In this document: piece by piece, positions 38,236 through 52,353 of the stretch
Numbering within the stretch: position 1 is the first letter of the stretch
Layout of the letters: the number at the start of each line of letters is the position of its first letter
NCBI GenBank assembly: GCA_029204045.2
Contig: CM055065.1
Span: forward strand, 6,835,764-6,899,763
Source: Tillandsia leiboldiana
Taxonomy: Eukaryota > Streptophyta > Magnoliopsida > Poales > Bromeliaceae
Direction: 5' to 3'
Length of the DNA: 64,000 nucleotides
Made by a program: the position numbers and the translations under genes
The notes under the pieces: generated by a model
What the model saw: only the letters and a program-made list of their open reading frames with translations
Told to the model about the DNA's origin: nothing
Database searches by the model: none

Positions 38236-40898
38236 TGTTAGAAAAATAAACGCACTAAATCTGATTGTGACTAAATCATCTAACAAAATTATCAATAAAT
38301 TAAAATAACAGAACTTACCTTTAATCGCTATGAAAAATTCAGAAATTGTAGAATAAAGAAACCGAAATAAGATTGATCTAGAAGCGTGCGAGGCACTGCC
38401 CTAAGGCGTATTTCCGTCCTTCGTGCGGATTAATCGGATATACCACCCCAAGGTACGACCGGAACTCCCCTTCCTTCGAGTACGACCGCGGAAGAGGTTG
38501 ACAGAGACTCTTTCAACACCTGATAGTAAAACAATATAAGAAAATAAAATCGAAACAAGAAGCAATTACTTGTGTATGTGTATGAGTGTGTGTATATTAG
38601 CATATATACAATAGTACTTATAGGTGTAAGGTGTAGGTGAAAGTTGGAATTCCCAACATTCACATCACCCATAAAGAATAGTTAATAGTCCATGAATGCA
38701 AAAAATATTTAAAACTTAATTAAGAATTTAATAATAATTAAATGATAATAAATGAAAATCAATGAAAATAAAATTAACAATAAAATAATAAAAGTGATTA
38801 TTGAGGATTTTAGAAATTTTGAATATTATTCTAACAATCCCCCACAAAATTCAAAATTTCGAAATAAGAATTAAACTCAATAATTAAAATAAAATAAAAT
38901 AAGATTATCGGGTGTTTATACTATGTAATAGGTAAGGTGTCTTTACGAGACTTAACCTCACTTAGTGTAATCAATTTCCATCAGAAGGAATCGGAGTGAA
39001 CTAGGTCTTGAACTACATTGCTTTGACCCTGACTTCAACTGCCACACACACAGTACAGAATTCTTCGTCGCGAGTCTATGCGTTAAAGGCCATGCACAGT
39101 ACCTTGATTTTTTATAAGAATTTCTATGGACAACCCACATCTCATAGTCGCGGCCTTATACCAATATTCTTATATAGGTGGTCTCCTCCAAGGATGTGTG
39201 TAGAGTCACATCTTGCAAAAATTATCGCATCGGATTCCATTAAGAGCCATAAGCTCAACCTCAACCACTACACAGAGCACAACTCACCATAGGGATGGAA
39301 TTGGAACTAAAGTTCTTTTGAATAAACTGTACAAAGTGCTCTTTGGCCAACCTGACAGCTTGTTTTTATCACATTGAACCTTCTTCAAGGGATCTCCTAT
39401 CACAAAGGTTGGGTTCCCACTACAGGAAAGCCCTTTATGGGCAAAGTCCCATCCCCCTCGATGACTCTAGGACCTTAGTCTTATTCAAGCCTTTCGTCAA
39501 ACAGTCTCCAAGATTCTGTTCAGATCTGATAAAACTTAAAGAAACAACATCATAAGAAGTTAGCCATCTAACAGACTTTTGTCTCAATTTAATATGTCGA
39601 CTAGCCTTAGAATTTATTAATTTTTTTTTACAAAATTCAATTGTAGCTCGAAAATCGCACTGAATAGATATAAAATTAAACTAAAGTATATAAAAGTATA
39701 TTTTGTGTTTATTGGTTATTTGTCTTTATGTTAAGGCTCTGATTATGGATGGGTTAAACAAATAAATTTTATTTTATTTACCATTTTTTTTTCCTTTTTT
39801 TTTTTTCTTGTAGGATAATAATAATTAAAACAACAATTTTTACTGTAGTAAACAGTAATATATTTTTGTTAAAAAAATACTGTAGCAAATTAAAACAGTA
39901 AAAAAAATTTAAAAAAAAAACCTTACAGTAGCGAAATAAATATACTGTAGCAAAAAAAAATTATATATATATTTACTTTACTGTAACAAACAATATATAT
40001 ATATATATAATTGTAGAGAAAGGAATTTTATTATATCAGTATTTATTTATTTATTTATTCTTCAAAATTACACTGTAATTTAAAATTAAAAAATAATTTT
40101 AAATTTAACAGATAAAGTAAAATTGCAAGAAACTATATGTAATTAAAATTTTAAAATGCTAATTACGGTGTGTTTAAGTTTAAATGTCAATCAAACAAAC
40201 AAGTTGACAACACAATTATATGTAACATACAATATTTATTTTTCGGATTAGCACTCGTTAGATCTTAATCACAATCAAATCGGAATACGCCTTAGAATGT
40301 TAGAAAAATAAACGCACTAAATCTGATTGTGACTAAATCATCTAACAAAATTGTGAATAAATTAAAATAACAGAACTTACCTTTAATCGCTATGAAAAAT
40401 TCAGAAATTGTAGAATAAAGAAACCGAAATAAGATTGATCCGGAAGCGTGCGAGGCACTGCCCTAAGGCGTATTTCCGTCCTTCGTGCGGATTAATCGGA
40501 TATACCACCCCAAGGTACGACCGGAACTCCTCTTCCTTCGAGCACGACCGCGGAAGAGGTTGGCGGAGACTCTTTCAACACCCGATAGTAAAACAATATA
40601 AGAAAATGAAATCGAAATAAGAATCAATTGCTTGTGTATGTGTATGAGTGTGTGTATATTAGCATATATACAATAGTACTTATAGGTGTAAGGTGTAGGT
40701 GAAAGTTGGAATTCCCAACATTCACATCACCCATAAAGAATAGTTAAGAGTCCATGAATGCAAAAAACGTTTAAAACTTAATTAAGAATTTAATAATAAT
40801 TAAATGATAATAAATGAGAATCAATAAAAATAAAATTAATAATAAAATAATAAAAGTGATTATTGAGGGTTTTAAAAATTTTGAATATTATTCTAACA
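38236..40898 (-). mobile_element. Internally deleted Ty1/copia element, 2663 bp, unit C
   Basis: LTRs at 38236-38836 and 40298-40898, each 601 bp, with flanking GATTC. It is the same insertion as in unit B, shorter by the TA-tract difference. Compared by hand with unit B, the left LTR differs at about 6 positions and the right LTR at about 1. That is far fewer than the roughly 20 differences between the two LTRs of one element. Confidence 0.92.
39435..39670 (-). pseudogene. Copia RNase H C-terminal fragment, unit C
   Basis: Same SRHIKLRQKSVRWL and RSEQNLGDCLTKGL blocks as in unit B. Here the frame ends in a TAA (39435-39437) that unit B lost through the 8-bp deletion, so C keeps the older ending. 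Confidence 0.82.
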
Positions 40899-41220
40899 GA
40901 TTCTCCTCATCATAAACCAACTCATCAACATTCGAGTCATCTTCACTAGTGCTATAAACTAAATTTCTTTCAAAATCAACAAAATCAGACCCATCTGATT
41001 CATCTACTTCCTCATTCTCTTCATCTTATCCAACATTATCATCTCCAACATCATCAACTATATGAGCTCCACCTGCACCTATACCTTCACTTGCATCCTC
41101 CATACATAACTTTCAACTTATAATCATGAGTCATGCTTCCCTAAATAACACCAAACAAAATGAGTAGATCCAAAATACCTAACTGTAGCAACAAACTGAT
41201 GTAAAAAATTTTAAAACTAA

Positions 41221-41584
41221 ATGCAAAAATTAAATGAAAACATCTAAAATTAAATGAAAAAATTTTGAAACCCTAGATGTGAAAAACTTCTGAAATTAAA
41301 TGGAGCTTACCTTTTTTTGCAATTATCCCTTTTCTTTAGTAGGAAGTTGTAGTAATAGGACGCTCCAAAACCCTCGATTCCTCCCTTCATAGCACAATAA
41401 TAATGCAAAAATTAAATGAAAACATATGAAATTAAATGAAAATTTTTTGAAACCCTAGATGTGAAAAACTTCTGAAATTAAATGAAATTACCTTTTTTTG
41501 CAATATCCTTTTTCTTTAGTACGAAGTTGTAGTAATAGGACGCTCCAAAACCCTCGATTCCTCCCTTCATAGCACAATAATAGG
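41221..41584. repeat. 182-bp tandem duplication, unit C
   Basis: Counterpart of 21625-21988, with copies starting at 41221 and 41403. Confidence 0.85.
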
Positions 41585-42197
41585 AAGCTCCAAAACCCTA
41601 AACAATGGACACAAATATGGTAAGAACATGAGGATTAAACCATTCTTGAGGCAATGGAGTGGAATGAACTTATTTTTTTTTTATGCGAGAGTAGAAGAGA
41701 AAGGGTGAAGATGAAGGCCGTTCAATTTTTCTACGAGGCGATATCTAGAGCAAAACCCTAAACAATGAAAATGGTGATGATTCTTGAAGGCACTCTGTGA
41801 TAGGTGAAGGCACTTGAGTCTTGAGGCAACGAAGAAGAGAAGCAATGGAGAAGAGAAGTTTGCGCGGGTAGAATTCTGCGAGCGAGGCGATTTAGGGCTC
41901 GTATGGGGCCAAGTTGTAAGAGGAAGAGGGGGGCTCGTATGGGGCCAAGTTGTAAGAGGAAGAGGGGGGACAGCTGAAGGAAAATGTTTTAGTAGATAGG
42001 GGCAAAATAGGTATATCTGATAGTTTTCAACTCCGATTATTATTTAACTCTAGTTTAACCCTAGTTAACTTAACAAAGGGAAACGATAGGGGTATTTTTA
42101 ATAACGGTGGAATGTATGAGGGGTATATTGGAAAGAAAAAAATAAGAGGGGTAAATCAGATATTTCTTCAGATTTCAGGAGTACACAAGCAATTATC

Positions 42198-42200
<3 letters not shown>

Positions 42201-42279
<79 letters not shown>
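42201..42279. repeat. (TA)n microsatellite, ~79 bp (22 bp in B)
   Basis: TA run at the outer edge of the MULE end. The unit B tract (22604-22625) is much shorter. Confidence 0.95.
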
Positions 42280-42280
<1 letters not shown>

Positions 42281-42282
<2 letters not shown>

Positions 42283-42504
42283 CCAGCTACTATACTATTA
42301 ATAGTACCAATTTATTGGTGCTATCAAGTTTTCTACCCTTAGATCAACCCCTTTGAACATTTTTATCCGTTAGATTTTACTATTTCCCAACCACCTATTA
42401 AACCCAAGGGGCCTACTATCATCTCAACCACATATTTTTTAATCCAAGGGTTAAAAACTTAATAGCACCAATGATTTGGTACTATTAATAGTATTCCAGC
42501 CTAC
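42281..42504. mobile_element. Foldback MITE (ATACTATTAATAGTACCAA type), unit C
   Basis: Counterpart of 22626-22850 with a few substitutions. Confidence 0.75.
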
Positions 42505-42598
42505 CTATATATACACACACACACACACACTTGATGCTATCAAGTTTTTAGTTTTTGGATTAAATGATATGTGGTTAAGATGATAGTGGTCCCATAGG

Positions 42599-43497
42599 TA
42601 CCGTTTGGATGTGGCTTATACCAGAATGAGTTATACCAGGTATAGGTATAAAGTAAGGGATAAATCTGGTTTAAACCTAAATTGTGTTTGGATGTGAATG
42701 AGGCTTAAACCTGGTTTAAACCTGGTATAAGAAAATAGGTGTTTGGATTGGTAATGATGAATAAGAGGTATAAAGTTGACTTTTATGTTTAATGACGATG
42801 TGACCTTTACTTTTATGTATATTATAAATTTGATAATTAAATAATGTGTTAAAATATTTTAAGTAGGAGTTAAAATTTTAATTTTAAAATTTATGTAAAT
42901 TTTACAAAAATTATAAAAAAATTATATAAATTTTACAATTTTAAAATTAATATTATTTTTTAAAATTATAAATTTATAAATATATATAATATAATAAAAT
43001 ATAAATATATTTATAATTTTAATAAAATATAAATATATATAAATTTATAAAATATAAAAAAAAATTTAAATTATTTATAAATTTATAATTTAAATATTTT
43101 TTTAAATTTAAATATTCTAATTAAAAAAATTAAGTAAAATTTAAATATTCTAATTAAAATTTAAATATTTTAAGTAGGAGTAAAAAATTATAATTTTAAA
43201 ATTAATATTATTTTTTAAATTTTAATTTTTAAATTTATATAAATTTTAAAAAAATTATAAAAATTTATATAAATTTTATAATTTTAAAATTAATATTATT
43301 TTTTAAAATTATAAATTTATAAATATATATAATTTAATAAAATAGAAATATATTTATAATTTTAATAAAATATAAATATATATAAATTTATAAAATATAA
43401 AAAATTAAAATTTATAAAATTATAAATTTATAATTTAAATATTTTTTAAAATTTAAATATTCTAATTAAAAAAAAAATCAAAAGAAAAATAAAGAAA

Positions 43498-43540
<43 letters not shown>

Positions 43541-43832
43541 GAAGTAGAAAAGAAAAAAAAAAAATTCAAGTATAAAAAAAAAACAAAATGAAAAAAAAAA
43601 AAAACAAAAGCCCCTTCCCAAGGCATTTCTGCCTTGGGAAGGGGCGGTTGGGGGGATATTCCCCTCCCCCCAATACCCGGTATGGGGGAGGGGGGGGGGG
43701 GGGGGGGGGGGGGGAATATCCCCGTGTGGGGGGGATATCCCCGTTTGGGTGGGATATTCCCAAACGGGGATATCCCCAAACCGTTTGGGTATAAAGGGGG
43801 GATATCCCCCCTTTATACCCAATCCAAACACC
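42599..43832. mobile_element. Non-autonomous DNA transposon, 1234 bp, with palindromic GC end, unit C
   Basis: Counterpart of 22947-24223. CCCATAGG flanks both ends (42591-42598 and 43833-43840). The A run is 39 (43501-43539) and the G run about 25, against 66 and 26 in unit B. The hairpins and terminal palindrome are conserved. Confidence 0.75.
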
Positions 43833-44115
43833 CCCATAGGGTTTACTAGGTGGTTGGTTGAATAGTAAAAATACTAGGGGATCACTATAATTCCCAACCG
43901 CATATCTTTTCTTCCAACGGCTAAAATCTTAATAGTACCAATTGCTTGGTGCTATCGATAGTATTCTAGCCGGATTCATATATAACTAGGCTACTATGCT
44001 ATCGATAGTACTAAGTTATTAGTGCTATTAAGCTTTTAGCCATTAGATTAAGAGATGTGTGATTAGAATGATACTAGTCCCTAGGGTTTAGTGGGTGATT
44101 GGGAGAAATACCAAA

Positions 44116-44295
44116 TGTAACGACCCGGCCTAATAGTAATAATAACTCGTTTTATTCAAATCACAATCCAAAATGCTTAAACCCAGTTATTATTATTAGT
44201 GTCCATGTCTCTTATATATCCGATCACAACTTCATTTTTATCCAATGTCGGACTATTGAGGTATCATGTACTTTTCTTTCTCTCTCTTTAGTTGA
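44116..44295 (+). mobile_element. LTR fragment (TGTAACGACCC type), unit D
   Basis: Same fragment as in units A and C, starting TGTAACGACCCGGCC. Confidence 0.6.
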
Positions 44296-44386
44296 CTTTA
44301 CAATAGCACAAATTTCAATGCAAATTTTATGATAAAAAAATTACAAATATAATTGAACTTGTGCTTTTAAAAATATATAAGTTGTA

Positions 44387-44465
<79 letters not shown>

Positions 44466-44768
44466 CAATAGTATGGGAGCTTCGGTACTATAATCTTATT
44501 TTCGATCTTAGGGTGTTCAAATCAACGATCTATTCCATAAAAATTGATCTAAGATATTTAAATTTTTTTCAATTTTTTTTTTATTTTTTCGACATAGTTT
44601 ACTTTATAATCAAGTCATTTCAAAATTATTAATTTTTAATAATTATTATGACGAGTTTGTAATTTAATGGTGTCGAAAATTTTAAATTTATTCAAATTTT
44701 GATAAAAAATTTTAAACTATTTAAATTAAGATTAGCATCATTAATTTTGAATTCAAAAATCCTACTCT

Positions 44769-44805
<37 letters not shown>

Positions 44806-45693
44806 AATTTAATAGATATAGAAAATTTAAAACGTAAAAAAAAAGTCCACCAATTATATTTATCTTAAAAATTAAAAATATAATTTTTTATTAAAAAATT
44901 ATATTTAGCTATAAAGTATTATAGTAATTATTGAAGTCATGATATAATTAAATCATGAATTATTAATGTATTGAAGATTTAATCAAAAGATAATTTGTTT
45001 ATTCTATTTAAAATTTAGTTTGTCAATTCCTATTCGCCTTTTTTTCCGCCAAAAATAAAAAAATTTGAAAAATTTTTATTTTAAAAAATATTTTTTGAAA
45101 TTAAATTTAAATTTGTTTGTTTAATTTATTTTCTAAATTTGATTTTTACTTTGATTTATTTTTAGTTTCTTTTCTATAATATGAATAGAATATTCTTTTA
45201 TTCTATTTAGAATTCTCTCTTGCAGTTACTATCTGCTTTTTTTCATCAAAAAAATAGAATAATTTGAAAATATTTATTTTAAAGGAAAAAATATTTTAAA
45301 ATTTAATTTAAATTTAATTGTTTAATTTATTTTCTAAATTTGATTTGTTTGGATATGTTTTTATGAAATATTCTTTTATTTTATTTAGAATTTTGTATGT
45401 CAATTCTATCTATTTTTTTCCTGCCAAAAAATAAAAGATCTCAAAATATTCATTTAAAAGAAAAAACTATTTTGAAATTAAATTCAAATTTGACTGTTTA
45501 AATTATTTTATAAATTTGATTTTTTTGGATTTGTTTCGATTTGTTTTTAATTCAAATATAATTATTTAAGTCAAAATTATTTTGAAATTAAATTCAAATT
45601 TTAATTTTTTTTAATTAATTTATTTTTTAAATTTGATTTGTTTGATGCCATCTATCGGTTCCTAACTGCTTTCATATATATATATATATATAT

Positions 45694-45863
45694 GAGCAAT
45701 GCTACCTGTACACCCCGAAGGGGTGTACATCATACACCTCCACCATTTTAATGGTGGCGATATTTTTTACGGGTCACATCAAGTGACCCATCATCACACC
45801 CCCACCCTTAGATGGGTGGGGTGTATGATGTACACCCCGAAAGGGGTGTACACATAGTATTTT

Positions 45864-45865
<2 letters not shown>
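45694..45865. mobile_element. GTACACCCC-type MITE, first of a tandem pair, unit D only
   Basis: Starts GAGCAATGCTACCTGTACAC; the complement of its end reads AGGAAAATACTATGTGTACAC. It is inserted in the TA tract that is plain in units A and C, in opposite orientation to the copy at 2557. Confidence 0.82.
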
Positions 45866-45930
<65 letters not shown>

Positions 45931-45933
<3 letters not shown>

Positions 45934-46099
45934 CAATGCTACATGTACACCCCGAAGGGGTGTATATCATACACCTCCACCATTTTAATGGTGGCGATAT
46001 TTTTTACGGGTCACATCGATTGACCCATCATCACACCCCACCCATTGGATGGGTGGGGTGTGTGATATACACCCCGTTTTGGGTGTACAAGTATCATTT

Positions 46100-46102
<3 letters not shown>
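45931..46102. mobile_element. GTACACCCC-type MITE, second of a tandem pair, unit D only
   Basis: Starts GAGCAATGCTACATGTACAC and ends near GTATCATTTCCC. About 65 bp of TA repeats separate it from the first copy. The two differ at several sites, mainly in their right halves, so both may be independent insertions. A 71-codon frame over it is not a gene. Confidence 0.82.
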
Positions 46103-46152
<50 letters not shown>

Positions 46153-46612
46153 TATAGAGTCAAATCATTTAAATTTAAAAAAGTAAAAAAGCAATGTAAA
46201 ATATTTATTTTATTTGTTTTGATTTGTTTTAATTCAAATTTGATTATTGGTTCGATGGCTTGATTCTATTTTTTAATTAATTTATTTTTAAAATTTAATT
46301 TGTTTGGATTTATTTTTAATTCTAAATTTGATTTGTTTCGATTTATTTTGATTTGTAATTTATTTTTAAAATTTGATTTGTTTTTATTTATTTATAGTTT
46401 GAAATAATTTAAAAATAAAAAATAATAATAATATATGAATATTTAATAAATAAAAAAATGAGAAAAAAAATGTAAATTTTAGTTTTCTTTTATTTGGCAC
46501 ATTCTTTTATTCCTTTTAGGATTCCATCTGTAATTTCTTAATCACTTTTATATACACATTATATATATATATATATATACTGTGTAATTTCTTAATCGCT
46601 TTTATATACACA

Positions 46613-46714
<102 letters not shown>

Positions 46715-46931
46715 TACTACTACTACTAATAGTATCAAGTCATTGATGCTATTAAATTTTTTATTTTTGAATGAAAAAAAGTATGGTTAAAATAATAGTG
46801 GTCTTCCAATATTTAGTGGTTGGTTGGTTGAATAGTATAATCTAAGGGTTGAAAATGATCAAAGGGATTGATTTAACAATGAAAATTTTGGTAGCACTAA
46901 ATATTTGATGTTATCGATGATATAATAACCA

Positions 46932-46994
<63 letters not shown>

Positions 46995-46997
<3 letters not shown>

Positions 46998-47216
46998 ACT
47001 CACTCACTTAACTCAAAAGTCCACTATTATTCTAACCACACATATTTTTATCCAATAATTAAAATCTATAAGCACTAATAATTTAATACTTTTAAAAGTA
47101 TAAAAGTTTAATTTATATATATACTAAATTATTAGTGTTTATAGGTTTTAATTATTGGATGAAAATATGTATGATTAGAATGATAGTGGACTTCTTGAGT
47201 TAGGTGAGTGAGTCAA
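46995..47216. mobile_element. Foldback MITE, unit D
   Basis: Copy of the palindrome at 5264-5485, between TA tracts. Confidence 0.8.
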
Positions 47217-48039
47217 ATATATATATATAGAGAGAGAAAGAGAGATGGTTTTAAAAACACTGAGGCTCCCTTGTACCAAGAAAAGGTGTATGTTAAATAT
47301 ATTAATAAAAGAATTTCAATGTATATATTGTTTGATGGGATTATGCCATTCTTTTACTTGTTTTACATTTTTATAAAAATTAACCATAAATAAAATTAAG
47401 GAATAATATTTAATATGTCTTTCAAAACTTCAAAATATTTTATTTATTGCTGAATAATCAAAATATCGTTATTGATTCTATTTTTTTTTTTCAAATATTC
47501 TTATTTTTTTGTGTCTTTATAGAGTTTTAGAAAGGTATTTTGATAATTTTAAAATAAAATTAAAACTTTAGAATAGTATTAAGCGGTAAATAAGAAAAAG
47601 CTCTTAAAATTAAACTAAGAAGCGAAAAAACATTGTGAGATTCTCAAAGATGAAACTTGAGAAATTCTTTTAGCTGTTCCTTTTGGTAATATACATTACC
47701 TACATTATATTACTTGTTTAACTCTCATTGACTATGGGATATGTGGCAGATAAGTTTATTTAAGTTTCTAACCCTTTTTTGCTATCTAAACCCCTAAATT
47801 GACAACAAAAAAAAAAAAAAAAAAAAAAAGCTTTAGATTATCTTCATTTGATTGGGACCTTATGAACTTGTGGAAGATGCCCATTTTACTGTTTAATTTT
47901 TGAGAAAATAATAGCGAGCTACCCGCTTTATTCAATACGAACATGAATTAGGCAACAAGAGTGAGACAGCAAGGTTTCAAGAAAAAAGCGACGAAAGCGG
48001 TAAAAAAACAAAGAGAAAAGGAAAGAAAAAAAATCATGT

Positions 48040-48598
48040 TTACAGGTCCGCTCACTGTGCAAGCTCACTTCTGACCCACGTAATTATAAGAGCATAAAGT
48101 GGGTCGAAATTGGACTGCTGAAAAATAATCTTGTTTCTAATTTTTCAAATATATTACCTACCAGATTGCTGACAGATAGGTAAGAACCTTAGCCGCCTCC
48201 ACCGAACTTCCTCCTCCCGACCACTCCTCCCACGCCCCTCTAACATTGGCCCCTAGCTCCTAGAAACTAACGGCCTCGTCGTCCATCCCAATCGCAAAAC
48301 GTGAGAACACACACCTCATGAACAGATAGTCGGCCGTCTCGAAACGCGATCCGCAGACCACACAGAAATTGTTACCGGTCTATTCCCTTTTTTTGAGATT
48401 ATCTGTCGTGAACGGTCGATTATTCAAAAGGAGTTAGATAAAAATCTTAACTTTTGTCGGTATTTGCAGCCTCCACAGGCAGGAGACAATGGAGTCCAAA
48501 ACCCCCCCGTTGTTTAGGAACTAGTAAGTCGACTTGACTGTGAAGATATCTTTATCATGCCACCTCCAAACTACTACCACACTTCTGTTCTCCGGCAT
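48040..48598 (-). pseudogene. LINE ORF2 C-terminal remnant with zf-RVT domain, unit D
   Basis: Same fragment as in units B and C (CVVCGSRFETADYLF, terminal TAA 48040-48042). It carries a few extra bases near 48147 and shares the nonsense codons. Confidence 0.8.
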
Positions 48599-49798
48599 TG
48601 TAGCACCCACAGAGTCCCTTCAATTTTAGCACAAGGGCCCTGCCTCTCAGATCCCTAGTACTATTAAAAATTTATTGCGATCGAATTACTGTTTAATTTA
48701 CGGATAGACATTATCCATAATGACGTGACAATTAGATCGTGTAGTTCAACCAAACTTGCAAGAGTGGGGTCCAATATTTTTATGATGTGTATTTGCGGAG
48801 AAAAATTTTATGCGCATAATGATTTTTCAGTTTGCTTGCTATGAAATAATTTTTTTTGACCCATTTCAATGTCGCCTTAAACTTGACCAAATAGTTCAAT
48901 AAGCATCTCTCCTCAGTCAAAATTACTGATTATATATTTATTTTGATTGCATGTAGTATATATTGTCGGATCACCGGCGGTAATTATTAATTCTAAAAAT
49001 TTAAATTATTAAAAATATATAATTAATTTATTTAAAATGTGCAGACACAATATTCATGAGCTTCGATTGTGACTCGACCTAATTAACCTGAACCAATTTC
49101 GACCTCTGCCGCATAGCAGGAGTATGGCTCCTTTAAGCCAACATATATAATTTTGTAAAACTTAAGAATTAATTTTTTTTTATTTTTTTTCTCATTGTAT
49201 TGTTATAATCAACCATGAGGATTGAAGAATAGGGTGAACCTAATATTTTATTTTTCATATATTAAAGTAGAAAATAAATCATTTTGTGTTTTTAAGCTTT
49301 ATACACAAGGCAAAGCATACAACAAAATCAATAATTTTAATTAAAGAAGCATAGAGAGTTTAAGGTGACTTGTCAAAATTAAAAGTCAGAGATAACTGTT
49401 GACTGACGAAACAGCTAACGCTTAGGAGGTCTCTTCTACAATTTTTTTTTTTCCCACTTATTACTGATGTTCAATATGCCTTGGTTCAAAAAATTATATT
49501 TAACTATTTTATAATTTTATTTTTATTTCACAAAAAAAAAAAAAAAATACCGCTCCCTCTTGGATAGGATGGTAATATGTTTAATAATATATAAATAAAA
49601 TTACGTAATTTTTTAATATAATTTTTTGAACTATAGAACGGATAAAATAAAAATGTCTCTAATCATAAAATAGTTAAATGTAATTTTTTAAATTATCAGA
49701 TAATAAAGTAAAAATATGTTAAAATATAGTAGGACAAATTAAAGTTTACTCTAATTTATGGCACAAAACCTTTTCACTTGCTGCACCTGTCTAAAATA

Positions 49799-49906
<108 letters not shown>

Positions 49907-52353
49907 GTCTTTTTGATGTATATAAGATAATATTTAAGAACATCAGCTAAGAAAAGCATTATTGGAGGATCTGCACCATAATCCAAAATTAAGCTCACAC
50001 AGAAACTTGAGCCTCAAATCTCCTGGTCAACATACATTCGACTTCTAATACCGACACCATCTTTAATACAAGTGGCAAAAGAGTTAAAAGGTTGGTAGCA
50101 TTATTTAATATAAAATCAAGACTTTAGTAGTATTATTTAATGTAGAATCAAGACTTTCGATTTAGGTCAAATTCTTACTATTAATGATTTATTTTATTTA
50201 ATTTAAATTCACGTCATCTCCCGGTTCCTAGTATTATTAAATTTTTTTTTTTCATTTAATTCAAATCCAAACAATCTCGCGTCACGGTAGGCTCCTTGCA
50301 ATACTCAAGATCCCAAATTTGAAATATAATTATTTTACATTTTTAATTAAAATTATTTTTTAAAAAATATATATATATAATAATCAAAATGGTTAGAATA
50401 CTATATTTTTCTCTCAAAATTCCCTCTCCCAAAATGAAAAATAAACGAGCCTAGCTAACATAACTTTAACCCCGGCTCAATTGCTTTTGTTTGACCCTAT
50501 ATAGTTTGAAAGTAATAAATATTATCTTTAGATTGATATGTAGCAAATTTGAATGCTATTTTTAAGTTTTTACCTTTTTTTTGTTACCATGATTTTAAAT
50601 TTCGATACTAATTAATTAGTACATCGATCAAAGGGTAAGCATCAATAATAATAAATTAATAACAATATTATTTATAGATAATCTTAATATTTTATTAAAG
50701 TTTAATTCAAATTGGCTCAAAATAATTTTGAGTCATTCCAAATTAATTTTAAGCTCACAACAAACTAAATTATACCAACTTATTTTAATTTTGAGTTAGA
50801 CATGACCCAACTTAATTATTTTCGATTCGATTTCGAGCATATTCTAAATAAGGTGGTAAGCCAGAGTCAAAAATAATAATAATAATAATAAATAAATAAT
50901 TGCTCTCAATTCATCCTAGTCCAAGAAAAAATAGGACGGAAGATGAAAGAACTCTTTCTTCTTTAAATCTGTCCTTATATGTCAAAAATATGCTAAAGAT
51001 TTATTTCGGTACCGTCTCGCTTCAAATAGAATGATAGTGAGATTAACAAATTAAATAAAATCCAATCATGCCTCGTATTGAATTCGCTATGAATGTGTTT
51101 GGTTGGCAGTGAAATATATCAAAATTTATTACTTTGTTATTTTTTTGCGTGTTTACTTAGTCGTAAATTTTTTTTTACAAAAAATTAATTTCACAGAATC
51201 AAATAAATATATATTTTTTTTCTTTCAAATAAATAAATATTAATAAAAAAACATTTTTATCTTCATAATTTCAAGCATAACTTAAAAAATAAAATTTTAA
51301 TGTCGACAGGTATCAATTTTTCTTTCATCTAATAATTAACTGAATAATAACTTTTAATACTTAAAAATCTAAAATATATATAGACATTTAAAAAAATATT
51401 ATAAATTTTGAAAAGAAATAAAAGTGGCATGTGGTGATGCTTCGACTGCCATCTGGAATTCCTCATACAAATTTCCCTAATTATTGTTAAAATTCTCAAC
51501 ACAAGAATCAAATTAATAAGTGTTATTTAAGGTATCGTTTGGTTCGAAAATTATGAGTTTGGAGATAAATTTTTTTATCCCTGAGATAGCTTGCTATTCT
51601 GAAATAGTCATGAATAAAAAAAAAAAATTAGTGTTTGATTTGTAAAGCTGTTATATTTGAGAATAGCTGAAATTATGTTTGGTTTATTTCTTAGAATAAA
51701 TAAGAATAGTAGAAAATATGATGGTGAATAATTTATAATACCAATTTTGCCCTTAGCATTTTTTCATAAGTAAACTCATGAATAAAATTTTTTGTTGGTT
51801 TAAATTTTGTGTTAATTTAATATTCATGAATAAAACTGTGAGTTTATGAACATTTGAAGACTTCATAATTAAACTCAATCATTTCAGCACAATCTAAAGA
51901 ATATTTAAATGAGTCGAAGTTTTTTAAAATTTATAATGAATTCTTTATTTACATATAATTAAATATTATAACAAAATAAAATACTAATTAAAAATTACTA
52001 TATACTTGTAGGTTGTAATACAACATAAATAACATACATTATATTGAAAATATGCAGCAATCTAACTCAACATTGAAATGAAACAAAGTTTTTAAATTGA
52101 ATTAACTTTGAACAACTCATCAATAGTAATGAATGAATGTAACAATTCTAATATTACAGAAATACTCCAATTGCAAATAGCAAACAACATCACAAATTTA
52201 GTTCAACATGAAGAGAAGAGAAACAAGTTGATACAAAAAGGGCGAAGATAAGAGAAATAACTTGATACAACATATGCGAAGAAATGAAAAATTAGTTAAA
52301 CATGTAGAGAAATAAGTTAAAATCTAAAATTTGCATTATTTACATATTTTCTC

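Larger units (their letters stand above)
37288..41103 (-). pseudogene. MULE transposase pseudogene, split by a copia element, unit C
   Basis: Same layout as the unit B gene: ATG at 41101-41103, acidic N-terminus, copia insertion, MuDR DNA-binding region (37950-38225), intron and catalytic-domain start GLDGAHLKGKFKG (37431-37826). It carries the same three stops (41026-41028, 37878-37880, 37431-37433) and the same truncation after YPTLEH. Sharing all defects with unit B shows that the duplication copied a dead gene. Confidence 0.88.
28812..43994. repeat. Unit C of the tandem segmental duplication (complete, 15183 bp)
   Basis: Runs from TATGCTATCGATAGTACTAA to the same sequence opening unit D. 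It is collinear with B on its right side and with A and D on its left. It is the reference copy for the unit. The noncoding stretches 29111-31307, 31530-32354, 33651-35208 and 36494-37287 hold AT-rich degenerate repeats, (CT)n, (TA)n and A runs only. Confidence 0.92.
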
